DNA of 64,000 nucleotides, taken from a virus. The notes under the pieces are model-generated. The model was not told the DNA's origin, searched no databases, and saw only the letters and a list, made by a program, of their open reading frames with translations. Shown here one piece after another: positions 34,360 through 42,616 of this stretch (the stretch's first letter is position 1; the number at the start of each line of letters is the position of its first letter). Location of the stretch: the IMG/VR virus record IMGVR_UViG_3300012211_000004, positions 1-64,000 of that record; one strand, given 5' to 3'. Both the position numbers and the translations under genes were made by a program.

Positions 34360-34565
34360 TCGCTCTTACCTTCCATCTTCTGAAACGCCTCTATCCATGC
34401 GTCAAACACATTTCTCTGCTCATTTGGGTCTGGTTGCGGACATTCCTTGTGCCGTGCCTTTTTCGTAGAAGGATCGTAAATGATCCATGTACCGACTACA
34501 ATCTTATATCCACAGTCGGTACACTTTCCCTCGTATTTTGCAGACATGGTAAATTCATGCGCCAT
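34356..34565 (-). CDS. Small zinc-binding protein
   Basis: 69 aa. CTDCGYKIVVGTWI and ARHKECPQPD give a CxxC...HxxxC cluster resembling single zinc ribbons that bind DNA or protein. The C-terminal part is a helix. In a run of tightly overlapped small genes; function unknown. Confidence 0.65.
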   Translation of the reverse strand: MAHEFTMSAKYEGKCTDCGYKIVVGTWIIYDPSTKKARHKECPQPDPNEQRNVFDAWIEAFQKMEGKSE

Positions 34566-34577
34566 ATTCTCTATCTC

Positions 34578-34817
34578 CTAGCCTATAACATCCTTAAACG
34601 CATGGATAACTTGTGATGGCATAATGCATTTATTATCGCCATCTTCGCCAATGATATCCACCCATTCTTTTGCTTCAAATCCTTCTACGTCACGAGTTGA
34701 CAATCCAAGAACGATCCCGAAAAACGTGCTGTCCGCAAATTGCCCACCCGGGTGGTCTTTGAATCGCTTATAGGCAACAATGTCGCATTCTTGCAGTATG
34801 CGTGCTCTAGATATCAT
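34578..34817 (-). CDS. Hypothetical protein, 79 aa
   Basis: A small acidic alpha/beta protein (ILQECDIVAYKRFKDHPGG), overlapping the upstream gene by 4 bp. No family recognised. Confidence 0.6.
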   Translation of the reverse strand: MISRARILQECDIVAYKRFKDHPGGQFADSTFFGIVLGLSTRDVEGFEAKEWVDIIGEDGDNKCIMPSQVIHAFKDVIG

Positions 34818-35392
34818 TTGGCACTCTCCAATCCCAATATATCCTTCAATTGCTCCATGACATTCTGAGAAGGTTGGGCGCTCCCTCCCTCATATGCCCT
34901 AATAGAGCGTTCTGTCAATCTTCCTCCCTTCACCTTCTTGATCTTCGCTGCAAGCTCATGTGTACTCATGCCAAGCTTGATCCGTGCCGCTTCGATCTGC
35001 TTGCCAAGCTCTGCATCACCTTGTTTTGCACGAGGCAGACGCGGTGGATGCTGAGCGGGATTTTTATGTCCAGAGGCTTCCCATTCCTCTGCGCATTCTT
35101 CCAGATTTGGATATCGCTCTAGAATGTCTCTATAATGCGATTCTGGGCGAGTACGGACGCGATGGTACAAACACCGTAGACATCCATGCAAGAGACCTTC
35201 TTGACCCCTACAGAAGACTCTACAACCGCAAGAATAGCACGCGTATTCTTTGCCAACAACGAAGACCGAATCAAAGACAACATCTCGGAGCTGAGCAGCG
35301 AACATGTCGAGCTTCTTTCGGTAGAATGCCTCAAAGTTTTCCGGGCTGGTCATCGATTCAGACTTCCATCGGGAGTCATTATTCTTGATCAT
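34814..35392 (-). CDS. Zinc-ribbon plus XRE-type HTH protein
   Basis: 192 aa. Residues 48-75 hold CYSCGCRVFC and a later CLRC, a zinc ribbon. Residues 130-185 are an HTH_3/XRE domain (KQIEAARIKLGMSTHELAAK, then SIRAYEGGSAQPSQ). The architecture suggests a DNA-binding regulator. The start overlaps the previous stop (ATGA). Confidence 0.75.
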   Translation of the reverse strand: MIKNNDSRWKSESMTSPENFEAFYRKKLDMFAAQLRDVVFDSVFVVGKEYACYSCGCRVFCRGQEGLLHGCLRCLYHRVRTRPESHYRDILERYPNLEECAEEWEASGHKNPAQHPPRLPRAKQGDAELGKQIEAARIKLGMSTHELAAKIKKVKGGRLTERSIRAYEGGSAQPSQNVMEQLKDILGLESAK

Positions 35393-35751
35393 TCTGCTTG
35401 TCCCTTTTTCAATGTCCCTTGGTAGAGCCTACATCCGCATGGGACGCTATAGACACATCGTCCCACTTGTTTCTTCTCTTTGATTGGTGTCTCGCAATGT
35501 GGGCAGATATCATTTTTGAGATTGTCCAGAAACCTCTGAAGTATTTGGCTATCCTCTTCCACTTTCGCCGCAACCTCTTCTGGTGTACGAAAGCTTGCTT
35601 TCTCGCATCGCTCAGTACATCCCCTATCTTTGAAGCACGGCAATTGAAGGATATCACCCGCAGGATCTTTTACATCTTTGTAATCCACTCCTGCTCTGCA
35701 TATTTTGCTATGTAAACCGTTATAGCTCTTACACCATATCTCGTAGCTCAT
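35389..35751 (-). CDS. Cys-rich hypothetical protein, 120 aa
   Basis: Contains several Cys pairs: CFKDRGCTERC, CPHC near residue 85 and CVYSVPCGC near residue 99, suggesting two zinc sites separated by a helical segment. No enzymatic motif. First gene of a tightly overlapped group. Confidence 0.6.
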   Translation of the reverse strand: MSYEIWCKSYNGLHSKICRAGVDYKDVKDPAGDILQLPCFKDRGCTERCEKASFRTPEEVAAKVEEDSQILQRFLDNLKNDICPHCETPIKEKKQVGRCVYSVPCGCRLYQGTLKKGQAE

Positions 35752-35767
35752 ACCTGTCTTTCCTTTC

Positions 35768-36076
35768 TCAATGCGCCGGGTAGTTCACAGCCACCGGGCG
35801 CGTATCCTGTTTCTTCTGTACAGGCCTCGTTTGCACGCCCTGTGCCCGCTCTTCTGCCATCCTACCTTGCTGAGTCCTTGCAGCATCCTCAAGTTCTGCT
35901 TTCTTGCCTGCTACATACTTCCTGGCCTCATCCTCTGATTTCTCAGGATCGAGCACCAGCGTGCAGCTTTGCACGCGGGCCTCAACTCGGAGCGTGACGA
36001 CGAAGCGACCTGCATAGCTCAAGTGCAGATTGAGACCAGCGTCGGCTATGAGCTTTTGGAAGTCCTCAGATTTCAC
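35768..36076 (-). CDS. Hypothetical protein, 102 aa
   Basis: Beta strands near residues 15-45 (LNLHLSYAGRFVVTLRVEAR), then a charged Glu/Gln/Arg-rich helix and a disordered tail. Overlaps the methyltransferase gene by 4 bp. Function unknown. Confidence 0.6.
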   Translation of the reverse strand: MKSEDFQKLIADAGLNLHLSYAGRFVVTLRVEARVQSCTLVLDPEKSEDEARKYVAGKKAELEDAARTQQGRMAEERAQGVQTRPVQKKQDTRPVAVNYPAH

Positions 36077-37074
36077 GATGCGTCCTCCAAACTAATCCGC
36101 TCTGCCAACGTTGCCTTTTGTCCGGTATGTTGCTCCCATCGTGCCAGAATAAGATCGCAGTACTCTGGTGAGATCTCGCACCCGTACACTCGGCGCTTCC
36201 CCACTACCTGAGCTGCAATGATGGTTGTTCCTGAGCCAAGGAAAGGATCGTAGATCAAGCTGTCATCGTGCGTGCATAGATTGAGAAGTCTCTGTAAGAG
36301 CAAGACTGGCTTGCGAGTTGGATGAAGCTTGATCTTTCCACTCTTCTGATTGTGCCCTTCTGGAAGAAAAGACCACACATTCGTGAAATTCACTTGCTCA
36401 CTCGAGAGACTCGATCCTGCCTTATCCATGTACCAGTAGGTCTCATCATTGCCTCTAGTTATGGGTGACGCTTGTTTTCCATGCCCTCTTCGCAATTTGA
36501 GATGCAAATCACTGATATATCTCTTGATGCTCTCAATTGTTATGAGATCGAAAAGAAGTCCCGGAAGTTTCACATCTGTATACGCACCTTTTACCATATA
36601 GTAGTCACTATGAGGCGCTGAACTGTACACAAACAAGCTTTCATGGCTGCGATGAAGCGGGGTTGAATTCGTCGTTGCTACACGTTTCACCCAGGCAATG
36701 TGATCTTTGAACCGCAACGACGAATTACGCAACGCTACGAGCCAGTCTAGTGCGTGTGGTAGTTGGTGAGCCAGGGCAAAGAAGCCGCCGGGCTTAAGGT
36801 ACTCCGTGATGAGGGCAATGAGCCCTGGGACATTCTCCAGAGGTTTATCCCACTCATCAAAGCCTATGCCGTAGGGAGGATCAACATAACAGAAATCATA
36901 GTGCTCATCTCCAAAGAGACGTGCTACATGCTGCCTGTCAGTAGCATTGCCACAAAGTAGCTTGTGCCCTCCCATCTGCCAGATATCGCCAACCTGTACC
37001 CATTGCGGGATAGTGCTAGGCATTTGTTGCTCGCTAGTGTCCCCAGACTCTCCAAACAATGACAATTGTTCCAT
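36073..37074 (-). CDS. DNA methyltransferase (N4/N6, beta-type order)
   Basis: 333 aa from the ATG at 37074 (MEQLSLFGE). Catalytic motif IV DPPYG lies near residue 70, and the AdoMet motif I DPFLGSGTT near residue 285, the order of beta-class amino-methyltransferases, with a target-recognition region between. No restriction enzyme gene is next to it, so it is probably an orphan phage methylase protecting DNA from host restriction or marking it for regulation. Confidence 0.88.
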   Translation of the reverse strand: MEQLSLFGESGDTSEQQMPSTIPQWVQVGDIWQMGGHKLLCGNATDRQHVARLFGDEHYDFCYVDPPYGIGFDEWDKPLENVPGLIALITEYLKPGGFFALAHQLPHALDWLVALRNSSLRFKDHIAWVKRVATTNSTPLHRSHESLFVYSSAPHSDYYMVKGAYTDVKLPGLLFDLITIESIKRYISDLHLKLRRGHGKQASPITRGNDETYWYMDKAGSSLSSEQVNFTNVWSFLPEGHNQKSGKIKLHPTRKPVLLLQRLLNLCTHDDSLIYDPFLGSGTTIIAAQVVGKRRVYGCEISPEYCDLILARWEQHTGQKATLAERISLEDAS

Positions 37075-37076
37075 AG

Positions 37077-37325
37077 CTACCTTCCCTCCCAATTCCCTAT
37101 ACTCCGCTTCATCACCTCTTCTGCCACCTTCACCCGCTGCACATCACCACTTCTCAACAACTGCTCTACCATCGCTTTATGCACCTCTTTTTCAAGTATC
37201 ATAGTCTTGTGTCCTCTGTCTAGTACTACCCACATGATGGTATCTAGCTTGCTTGCTAACGCTGCTGCATAGTCGCCGTACAACTTCTGATATTCGGTGG
37301 GTATGGGTTGTTCTACTTGTATCAT
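37077..37325 (-). CDS. Hypothetical protein, 82 aa
   Basis: A helical, charged protein (KEVHKAMVEQLLRSGDVQRV). It ends 2 bp before the methyltransferase start, so the two are probably coupled. No family recognised. Confidence 0.6.
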   Translation of the reverse strand: MIQVEQPIPTEYQKLYGDYAAALASKLDTIMWVVLDRGHKTMILEKEVHKAMVEQLLRSGDVQRVKVAEEVMKRSIGNWEGR

Positions 37326-37646
37326 CTATTTCTTCTCAACTTGTACAATATAGCTCTTCAGTTCAGGATGCATACGAACGCAATCCGGGCCAATAGGCCA
37401 TTGTCCTAGTTCCTCCCATGCCTGGGGATCTTGCATAGCCTCTTTGATCGAGAGGAGATGCTCACCGTCGTTTGCCATGTAGACACGATGCTTTATCAAG
37501 TCTATATTGACTGACTTGCCGCATATGACGCACGGAAACTTTCCAAGCTTATATGAGTTCGTACTCCATTCATCATATCTTTTGTGCCTTGGTATTTCTA
37601 TCATCTCATCTCGCCTTGCTTGCTTCTTCTCTATCATATCGATCAT
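37326..37646 (-). CDS. Hypothetical protein with CxxC motif
   Basis: 106 aa. Starts MIDMIEKKQARRDEM; CVICGKSV near residue 40 and a Cys near residue 89 with His suggest a small zinc site. A methionine at residue 15 is an alternative start. Function unknown. Confidence 0.6.
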   Translation of the reverse strand: MIDMIEKKQARRDEMIEIPRHKRYDEWSTNSYKLGKFPCVICGKSVNIDLIKHRVYMANDGEHLLSIKEAMQDPQAWEELGQWPIGPDCVRMHPELKSYIVQVEKK

Positions 37647-37661
37647 CTATAGCCGCTTTAC

Positions 37662-38015
37662 TCATTGTGCCTCCATTGCTTCAATCCGAGTCGAGTTGTC
37701 CACATCTGCGGATAAGTCACTGTACGGATAGATCAATCCAAGCGCTAGCCCATTCGGTGACATATCTATTGCTCCCATGCCCTCATTATAGAGTCGAGCT
37801 ACTTCTAGGGCACTATCAACCCCTTTCTCCCAAAAGACACCGTTCACAATTCTGTTAAGCAGCCGATCATAGACCACATATCCACCATTGTTGACCTGAA
37901 GCACGGCATGCCGGCAGTCTTTGATAGACGGTGCCTTTCTCTCACGTGTGATATACACATCAATTATGGCTTTTATCTGATCACCTACTTTGTATAGTCT
38001 CTCTCCATTTTGCAT
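37662..38015 (-). CDS. Hypothetical protein, 117 aa
   Basis: From the ATG at 38015, with GAAAGAGGA upstream (the longer frame to 38057 lacks an SD). Soluble alpha/beta composition with a KVGDQIKAIIDVYITRE opening that resembles a small beta-barrel. No family recognised. Confidence 0.6.
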   Translation of the reverse strand: MQNGERLYKVGDQIKAIIDVYITRERKAPSIKDCRHAVLQVNNGGYVVYDRLLNRIVNGVFWEKGVDSALEVARLYNEGMGAIDMSPNGLALGLIYPYSDLSADVDNSTRIEAMEAQ

Positions 38016-38058
38016 TGTCTTGTCCTCTTTCTTACATCCTATGACTATGTGAAACACG

Positions 38059-38517
38059 CTACTTCCAAACTCCAGAGACGGCTATGAAGAGCTGATCAGC
38101 ATCTCTGATAGTTTGCAGAGTCTTCTTCCATGAAGCTTCGTACTCTTTAAGCCACCCTTGCATTTCTGCTTTACGCTCTGGGTCTGATGTACGCCTTATA
38201 TCGTCTTTTAAATCACGCCCGGATGTATCAGGCCCATAGTACGCACATGACACCCTGGATCTCTTTAATGTGCCACCTATTTCATAAATCACATGGAGGT
38301 GTACATCAGTCTCTTTTTTACACTCAGATGTACAGACATTCACCCATCCCCAGATGGTAGCAAGAGGGTTTATGGTTCCATTCTCATCAGTGATAAAGTC
38401 ACTTCCCTCAACAAGTTGTTGATAGAGGGCCTGCGTTACCTGCTTGGTTCCTATCGTGAGCACTCTAATCGTGATTTGACGCTCTTCTATTGCCGGTTCA
38501 TTTGTTGCTCTATTCAT
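38059..38517 (-). CDS. Hypothetical protein, 152 aa
   Basis: From the ATG at 38517 with SD AGGAG. Beta-rich start (ITIRVLTIGTKQVTQALY), two Cys near residue 63, and a charged helical C-terminus. It lies between the iteron array and accessory genes. The pattern resembles phage proteins of unknown function near replication genes. Confidence 0.6.
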   Translation of the reverse strand: MNRATNEPAIEERQITIRVLTIGTKQVTQALYQQLVEGSDFITDENGTINPLATIWGWVNVCTSECKKETDVHLHVIYEIGGTLKRSRVSCAYYGPDTSGRDLKDDIRRTSDPERKAEMQGWLKEYEASWKKTLQTIRDADQLFIAVSGVWK

Positions 38518-38575
38518 CTTGTTTTCTCCTATAGCCAAGTACTATACATTGACACTACATTGTTGCTTTACAATT

Positions 38576-38784
38576 CGGTAACGGTAACGGATGTAACGGA
38601 GGAAACCAGGGAAGATTTTTCTATGATTTCCAAAAGGCACTTTACCGATTCTCTCCGTTACATCCGTTACCGTTACCGGGTAACGGATGTAAAAAATAAG
38701 TGTTACCCCTGAGTAAATTGGCTCTACATGCTGATTCAAGACCTTCCCCCGGTAACGGTAACGGATGTAACGGAGGAAACCAGG
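38576..38784. repeat. Iteron array, candidate replication origin
   Basis: Two identical 35-bp direct repeats (38576-38610 and 38750-38784) contain three copies of GTAACGG each. Between them lies an inverted 26-bp copy of the same block (38653-38678), followed by a further direct copy, so that 38658-38671 and 38679-38692 form a perfect 14-bp inverted repeat. In total about ten GTAACGG/CCGTTAC units. It directly follows the primase-helicase gene, the usual setting of an iteron origin. Confidence 0.7.
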
Positions 38785-38810
38785 TTTTTTGCACGCAATT
38801 GTCGGTCTTT

Positions 38811-41081
38811 TCACTCAAATTCCCTTTCATCTTTCTTTGGCTGGCTCTTAGAGTAGATATACAATCCTTCTACTCCTTTTTTGTTCTTTCCCTCGATTTT
38901 CTTCTGCACACCAGTGATGTACCCTTTTGACTGCAAGCTAAGAGAGAGTCCTCTAGGGCTTTTGGGGTGCTGTACATTGTTGTCCTTGCACCATGTGGTA
39001 TAGCTCTTAGTCACATCTTCGTTGGCTTCCCAGCACCCCTTGGCCTCTTCTTCTGTTTCGCAGCACTCGTCTAGCCACTGCTGCACATAGTCCAATTCGG
39101 CACGCTGCTTTTGCGTTACATTTTTGACGGCATCGGGAGTTGTAAGCCCCTTAGATCCCAGCGCATACCACTTCTTAGAGCCTTCAATACCCCATGCTAG
39201 TACCGCTTCTAATGCATCTGGCTGTTGCAGTCGAGACTTCTTCGTTTTATCTTCGTTGCCCAGGAAGCTGTTAGGAAATTCGATAACCTTGACTCGTCCC
39301 CACAACGCGTCGTCTTCTGGGTCCCCATTAACAGGCCAATTCGAGAGCATCCACACCTTGAATTGCGGTCTATACTCAAAAAAGTCTTTGTGTTTGAAAC
39401 ACGCGCGTATGCGGTCGCCTCCGGTGAGCTGCTTGATCTTTGCAGGATTGAGAGACTGCCCTCTCAAACTCTCACTGGCGAAAATCATTCGGCTAGCTTT
39501 GAGTGGGGCTAGATCGAAGTTACTAACATCTCCCTCTCGTTTGGCAGTAAAGCTATTGAAATCCACGCCAGTCGAAAGCGGACTTGGCATGAGGGACATG
39601 AATATTTCTGAGATTGTGCCCTTGCCACTTCTAGGAGGTCCAAATAGGTAGAACAATATTTCTTCTCTCGTATGTCCTGTCATGCTATAGCCTAGGGCTA
39701 GCTGCAGGTAGTCGATAACCTCTTGTCCCCCGCCGACAACACCAGTCAAGTAGTCAGGCAATTCTTGGGAAAAAGCTTCTGGCCTATAGGCGACTGGTAT
39801 GCAGTAGGTAAATCGCTGTACTCTACTATGGGGCTGGATATCCCCTGTCTCCAGATTGACAACTCCATTTTTGCAATTGAGTAGATCTGGATTATTATCA
39901 AATTCCTCGATACTGACATTTACCAGTGTCTTGAAGCGGTTAATGCAACCATTAACGCGTTTATCCTCTCCTTTTGTGCATTTGACAACATTTTCTTTTT
40001 CTAGATCAACCGCCGCGTGCCTGCGGATACGTAGCGTCTTCACTGCATTCTTTTTAGCTTCAGCTCCCTCTGGGTCGAGCTTCCAATGGGTCCCTGTATA
40101 GTAAAGCCATCCTCTAGAAGGACAGTAGAGGAAGTCCTGACCAAAGAGAGCTTCCATGGCATCGCCATTGCCTGAATCATCATCAGTGAAGCTGCATAAT
40201 CGTTCTTTGGTCGGCTCGCTAGTGCTATGGGGCTTACTCCCGTTCCCATTTGGAGAATGGGCTTGGCCGGGGCTATACGTGGTGGTACTCCCCCAAGGAT
40301 CACGCTTTGCATAGGAATAGGCGGATGCTACCTTAGCTCTTGCGTCCGCTTCTGTGAAGGGTTCATGCTTTCCCTTCGTGTTGTGTGTGGGCGCTCGTCT
40401 GGCAAATTCCATGCAGACGGATTCCGCTTCCATCTGGGAATAGTTGTTGTCTTGCAACTGCTTGGCGAGTCGGAAGCAAGCATCATCCCTTCCGTTATGA
40501 GCTTCTGCTAAGGCCTTTTCAAGTGCGATGTCAGCTATAGAGCGTGTTCGCTTCTCTTGTGGGGGATAGAGCAAGCCTAGAAAGCTGCGCAAGTCTTTGG
40601 GGAGAATATTTAAGCTGTCTAACTCGCCGGGGGTGCGCAGCCAGACATACTCGCCACTGGTGTTCTTGCCACAAAAGACAGCATAGCCGCCATCGCCACG
40701 TATGTCGAGCCCGGGCCAGCGTTCCCCCATCTCTATTTTGGATCTACTATTAAGAGTGGGAACAAACCATCCAGGGTGTTCAAAGTCCGCGTGCAAGCCA
40801 CCTGAGCCAGTCTGCCTATGCGGATCTAGTCCTAAGCTCTCAAATGTATTTTTTCCTGGCTCCCCATCACCGTCAAGGATAATGAGATTGCTGATAGACC
40901 CGGTGATCACCGCCCAGGCTGGCGGATTATACTGTTTCTGCCATTGGTTTATCTGCTCAACACTAGCGCGTTCTTGCTGGTATTGCTTCCAGGCAAACAG
41001 AGGCTTTTTATTGATGCCGACAGGGATAACCGACCAGCCGAGGCCTGTTACCACATCGGTAATAGAGGAGATGGTATACAT
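38811..41081 (-). CDS. Primase-polymerase / SF3 helicase
   Basis: 756 aa. Residues 1-190 are a PrimPol (bifunctional primase-polymerase) domain with the metal-binding LIILDGDGEPG and LDIRGDGGYAVF. A Pro/Ser/Gly-rich linker near residue 280 precedes a D5_N-like region and the SF3 helicase with Walker A GPPRSGKGT (about 480) and SNWPVNGDPEDDALWGR (sensor/arginine region). Such proteins open the origin and prime phage and plasmid replication. The adjoining iteron array supports this role. Confidence 0.93.
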   Translation of the reverse strand: MYTISSITDVVTGLGWSVIPVGINKKPLFAWKQYQQERASVEQINQWQKQYNPPAWAVITGSISNLIILDGDGEPGKNTFESLGLDPHRQTGSGGLHADFEHPGWFVPTLNSRSKIEMGERWPGLDIRGDGGYAVFCGKNTSGEYVWLRTPGELDSLNILPKDLRSFLGLLYPPQEKRTRSIADIALEKALAEAHNGRDDACFRLAKQLQDNNYSQMEAESVCMEFARRAPTHNTKGKHEPFTEADARAKVASAYSYAKRDPWGSTTTYSPGQAHSPNGNGSKPHSTSEPTKERLCSFTDDDSGNGDAMEALFGQDFLYCPSRGWLYYTGTHWKLDPEGAEAKKNAVKTLRIRRHAAVDLEKENVVKCTKGEDKRVNGCINRFKTLVNVSIEEFDNNPDLLNCKNGVVNLETGDIQPHSRVQRFTYCIPVAYRPEAFSQELPDYLTGVVGGGQEVIDYLQLALGYSMTGHTREEILFYLFGPPRSGKGTISEIFMSLMPSPLSTGVDFNSFTAKREGDVSNFDLAPLKASRMIFASESLRGQSLNPAKIKQLTGGDRIRACFKHKDFFEYRPQFKVWMLSNWPVNGDPEDDALWGRVKVIEFPNSFLGNEDKTKKSRLQQPDALEAVLAWGIEGSKKWYALGSKGLTTPDAVKNVTQKQRAELDYVQQWLDECCETEEEAKGCWEANEDVTKSYTTWCKDNNVQHPKSPRGLSLSLQSKGYITGVQKKIEGKNKKGVEGLYIYSKSQPKKDEREFE

Positions 41082-41125
41082 AGACGCGCTCCATTCCTAC
41101 TGCTACCCAGCACGTCTATATACTG

Positions 41126-41149
41126 CCTTGATCTTTTTGAGATCCAAGG
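41126..41149. promoter_or_regulatory. Inverted repeat upstream of the primase gene
   Basis: CCTTGATCT (41126-41134) and AGATCCAAGG (41140-41149) form a near-perfect inverted repeat about 60 bp upstream of the primase-helicase start. It may be an operator or a stem-loop in the leader. Confidence 0.35.
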
Positions 41150-41251
41150 CTATACTAAGAGTGAGTAGCAAGTTCCAAGGGTCATCTCTAGCAGTTTTCC
41201 AGACCGGCATATGAGGTGACCTGAATGCTACGAAATTTTCAATTGTCGTCG

Positions 41252-41279
41252 GCCAGCACGTCGCTGGCTTTATTTTTTG
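41252..41279 (+). terminator. Rho-independent terminator (plus strand)
   Basis: GCCAGC (41252-41257) and GCTGGC (41263-41268) followed by TTTATTTTTTG. It points rightward and overlaps the 3' end of the leftward GIY-YIG gene, with no obvious rightward gene upstream to terminate. It may protect the switch region from antisense transcription. Confidence 0.45.
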
Positions 41280-41779
41280 TCTTCTGGTCGGCTGTCGATG
41301 TATTCCTGTAAGTCCTCCGGTTTGACTTTCCAGTGAAAACCAGCATTGACACTCTTGATAAGGCCATGTTGCAGCATCGACCTGGCCCTGTTTGGATGTA
41401 CCCCCAGCCTTTTGGCTATATCCTTCGCTGTAAGTAAATGATCTGCTGGTTTGTGTTTTGGCGCGTATGGTCTGTATGCAATTCTTTTGTTTTTTAATGG
41501 CATTCCAAGCTCTAAGTAATGCATTATATGCAATCGTTCTTGCTTTGCCGCCTCGTCGCTTGTCAGGTCTGCCATGATGATAATTAAGATAGGCGTGAGT
41601 GAATGGTGCTTCAGATCCGTAATCCATCTCTTTTTGTCCTCGCTTTCCCTTTCCGATGTATTTAGCATATGAACTTGCAATCTGCGTCGAGCATCGCAAG
41701 TGCGCCCAATGTAGTGGATGAGATTGTCTCTCGGATCGATTAATGCATAAACTGAGTGCACTGCCTCTCTTCTTGGCAT
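41270..41779 (-). CDS. GIY-YIG protein with C-terminal excisionase-type HTH
   Basis: 169 aa, SD TAGGAGG. Residues 8-90 are a GIY-YIG domain (SVYALIDPRDNLIHYIGRTC, then RRLQVHM and the Glu of EAAKQERLHI). Residues 115-160 are a MerR/excisionase-like HTH (LLTAKDIAKRLGVHPNRARS). Divergent from the repressor gene with a shared control region, so it may be the first early leftward gene of the switch rather than a homing enzyme. The larger antisense-looking frame across it is a shadow. Confidence 0.75.
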   Translation of the reverse strand: MPRREAVHSVYALIDPRDNLIHYIGRTCDARRRLQVHMLNTSERESEDKKRWITDLKHHSLTPILIIIMADLTSDEAAKQERLHIMHYLELGMPLKNKRIAYRPYAPKHKPADHLLTAKDIAKRLGVHPNRARSMLQHGLIKSVNAGFHWKVKPEDLQEYIDSRPEDKK

Positions 41780-41797
41780 GAATTAACCTCCTATGTT

Positions 41798-41927
41798 CTT
41801 TTACTTTCCTTTTGCTAATAGCATTGTACCATGGAAGTAAAAGATTTGCAAGAGTGTAGTAAAATAAAAATGAATGTGTTACAATGGTTTTAGATCTGTG
41901 TTGACTTTCTTTCAGAAAGGTTTTACT
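41798..41927. promoter_or_regulatory. Repeated operator half-sites of the divergent switch
   Basis: AGTAAAA or its complement TTTTACT occurs four times: 41799-41805 (reverse; part of a CTTTTACTT/AAGTAAAAG inverted repeat with 41835-41843), 41836-41842, 41858-41864 and 41921-41927 (reverse). Copies flank the leftward -10 and overlap the rightward -10, as expected for sites bound by the repressor at 41973. Confidence 0.55.
41823..41851 (-). promoter_or_regulatory. Leftward promoter of the GIY-YIG/HTH gene
   Basis: On the minus strand TTGCAA (41851-41846) and TACAAT (41828-41823) lie 17 bp apart, about 40 bp upstream of the start at 41779. It lies between the two arms of the operator-like inverted repeat. 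Confidence 0.6.
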
Positions 41928-41929
41928 AT
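41901..41929 (+). promoter_or_regulatory. Rightward promoter of the repressor gene
   Basis: TTGACT (41901-41906) and TACTAT (41924-41929) with a 17-bp spacer, 44 bp upstream of the ATG. The -10 overlaps a TTTTACT half-site, consistent with autoregulation. Confidence 0.6.
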
Positions 41930-41972
41930 TAGAGTAATAAGACTTGTCATTGCAACACAGTAGGAGGGGCTT

Positions 41973-42224
41973 ATGAAAGACGAAAAGAATCTGAGGGTTC
42001 TGCTGAAATACTGGCGTAAACGTCGCGGATTGTCGATAGAGAAGCTTGCAAAAGATGCCAAGGTCTCTACGGTTACTATCCAGAGGATTGAGAAAGAAGG
42101 GCGCATGCCGCGTCCAGACGTTCTTGAGCGATTGATCAAAACTTTGAATATCACCTTGGAAGAGTTGGTTGCTGATACTTCCGAAGATACGGCTGAAGAC
42201 AGCCATAGTATTGCGGTTGCGTAG
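41973..42224 (+). CDS. Cro/CI-type HTH repressor
   Basis: 83 aa, SD TAGGAGGGG. A single HTH_3/XRE domain occupies residues 8-65 (LLKYWRKRRGLSIEKLAKDA, then VSTVTIQRIEKEGRMPRPDV), with a short acidic tail and no peptidase domain. Divergently placed relative to the 41779 gene with shared operators, it is the best candidate for the lysogeny or copy-control repressor. Confidence 0.82.
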   Translation: MKDEKNLRVLLKYWRKRRGLSIEKLAKDAKVSTVTIQRIEKEGRMPRPDVLERLIKTLNITLEELVADTSEDTAEDSHSIAVA

Positions 42225-42280
42225 GGACAGATCCCCCTGTCCCTCTAGTTCGCTTCTATTCACTTCAACACTCCTCTCTC

Positions 42281-42445
42281 TTATTCATCCCAATATCGTA
42301 AAGTACTGTACAGCAGTTTAGTATGTGCCCACTCTTTATACGCGTTGTTATAGAGTTTGTCTCTTACACACATGTAGAGACAGAAGCGCATTCTGCTGGT
42401 GTAGGCTTTGTTTATGCAAGCGCGAATAATGCTTCTGCTAGCCAT
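42281..42445 (-). CDS. Candidate 54-aa protein
   Basis: Read from the gap: the ATG overlaps the stop of the small membrane-protein gene. A basic protein with Arg, Tyr and Trp (MASRSIIRACINKAYTSRMR at the start), probably helical. No SD is convincing, so expression would depend on coupling. No recognised family. Confidence 0.35.
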   Translation of the reverse strand: MASRSIIRACINKAYTSRMRFCLYMCVRDKLYNNAYKEWAHTKLLYSTLRYWDE

Positions 42446-42563
42446 CATATCGCCAGTCCTTCTCTTTCCACTCCCTGAGATGCTTCTGCACTCTCAATTC
42501 ATAAATGATGATACAGCCGCTTATGGTGAAGAGTACGGCTATGCCTGAGATACATATGATCAT
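42438..42563 (-). CDS. Candidate small membrane protein, 41 aa
   Basis: ATG at 42563, stop overlapping the next start. Residues 2-20 are hydrophobic (IICISGIAVLFTISGCIII), and the tail is charged (LRVQKHLREWKEKD), a typical single-span anchor. A weak purine-rich stretch (AAAGAGAA) precedes it. Confidence 0.4.
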   Translation of the reverse strand: MIICISGIAVLFTISGCIIIYELRVQKHLREWKEKDWRYDG

Positions 42564-42616
42564 TGTGTGTTCTCTTTCTGATGGTTATCCACATGTTAAT
42601 AACTTTTGTTGATAAG

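Noticed and set aside
38542-38814. 90-codon minus frame over the iterons
   Set aside because: Its repeated RYIRYRYR blocks are just translated iterons; the DNA repeats explain the open frame.
41103-42263. 386-codon minus frame across the switch
   Set aside because: Crosses the divergent promoters, the repressor gene and the GIY-YIG gene in another frame; composition is not protein-like.
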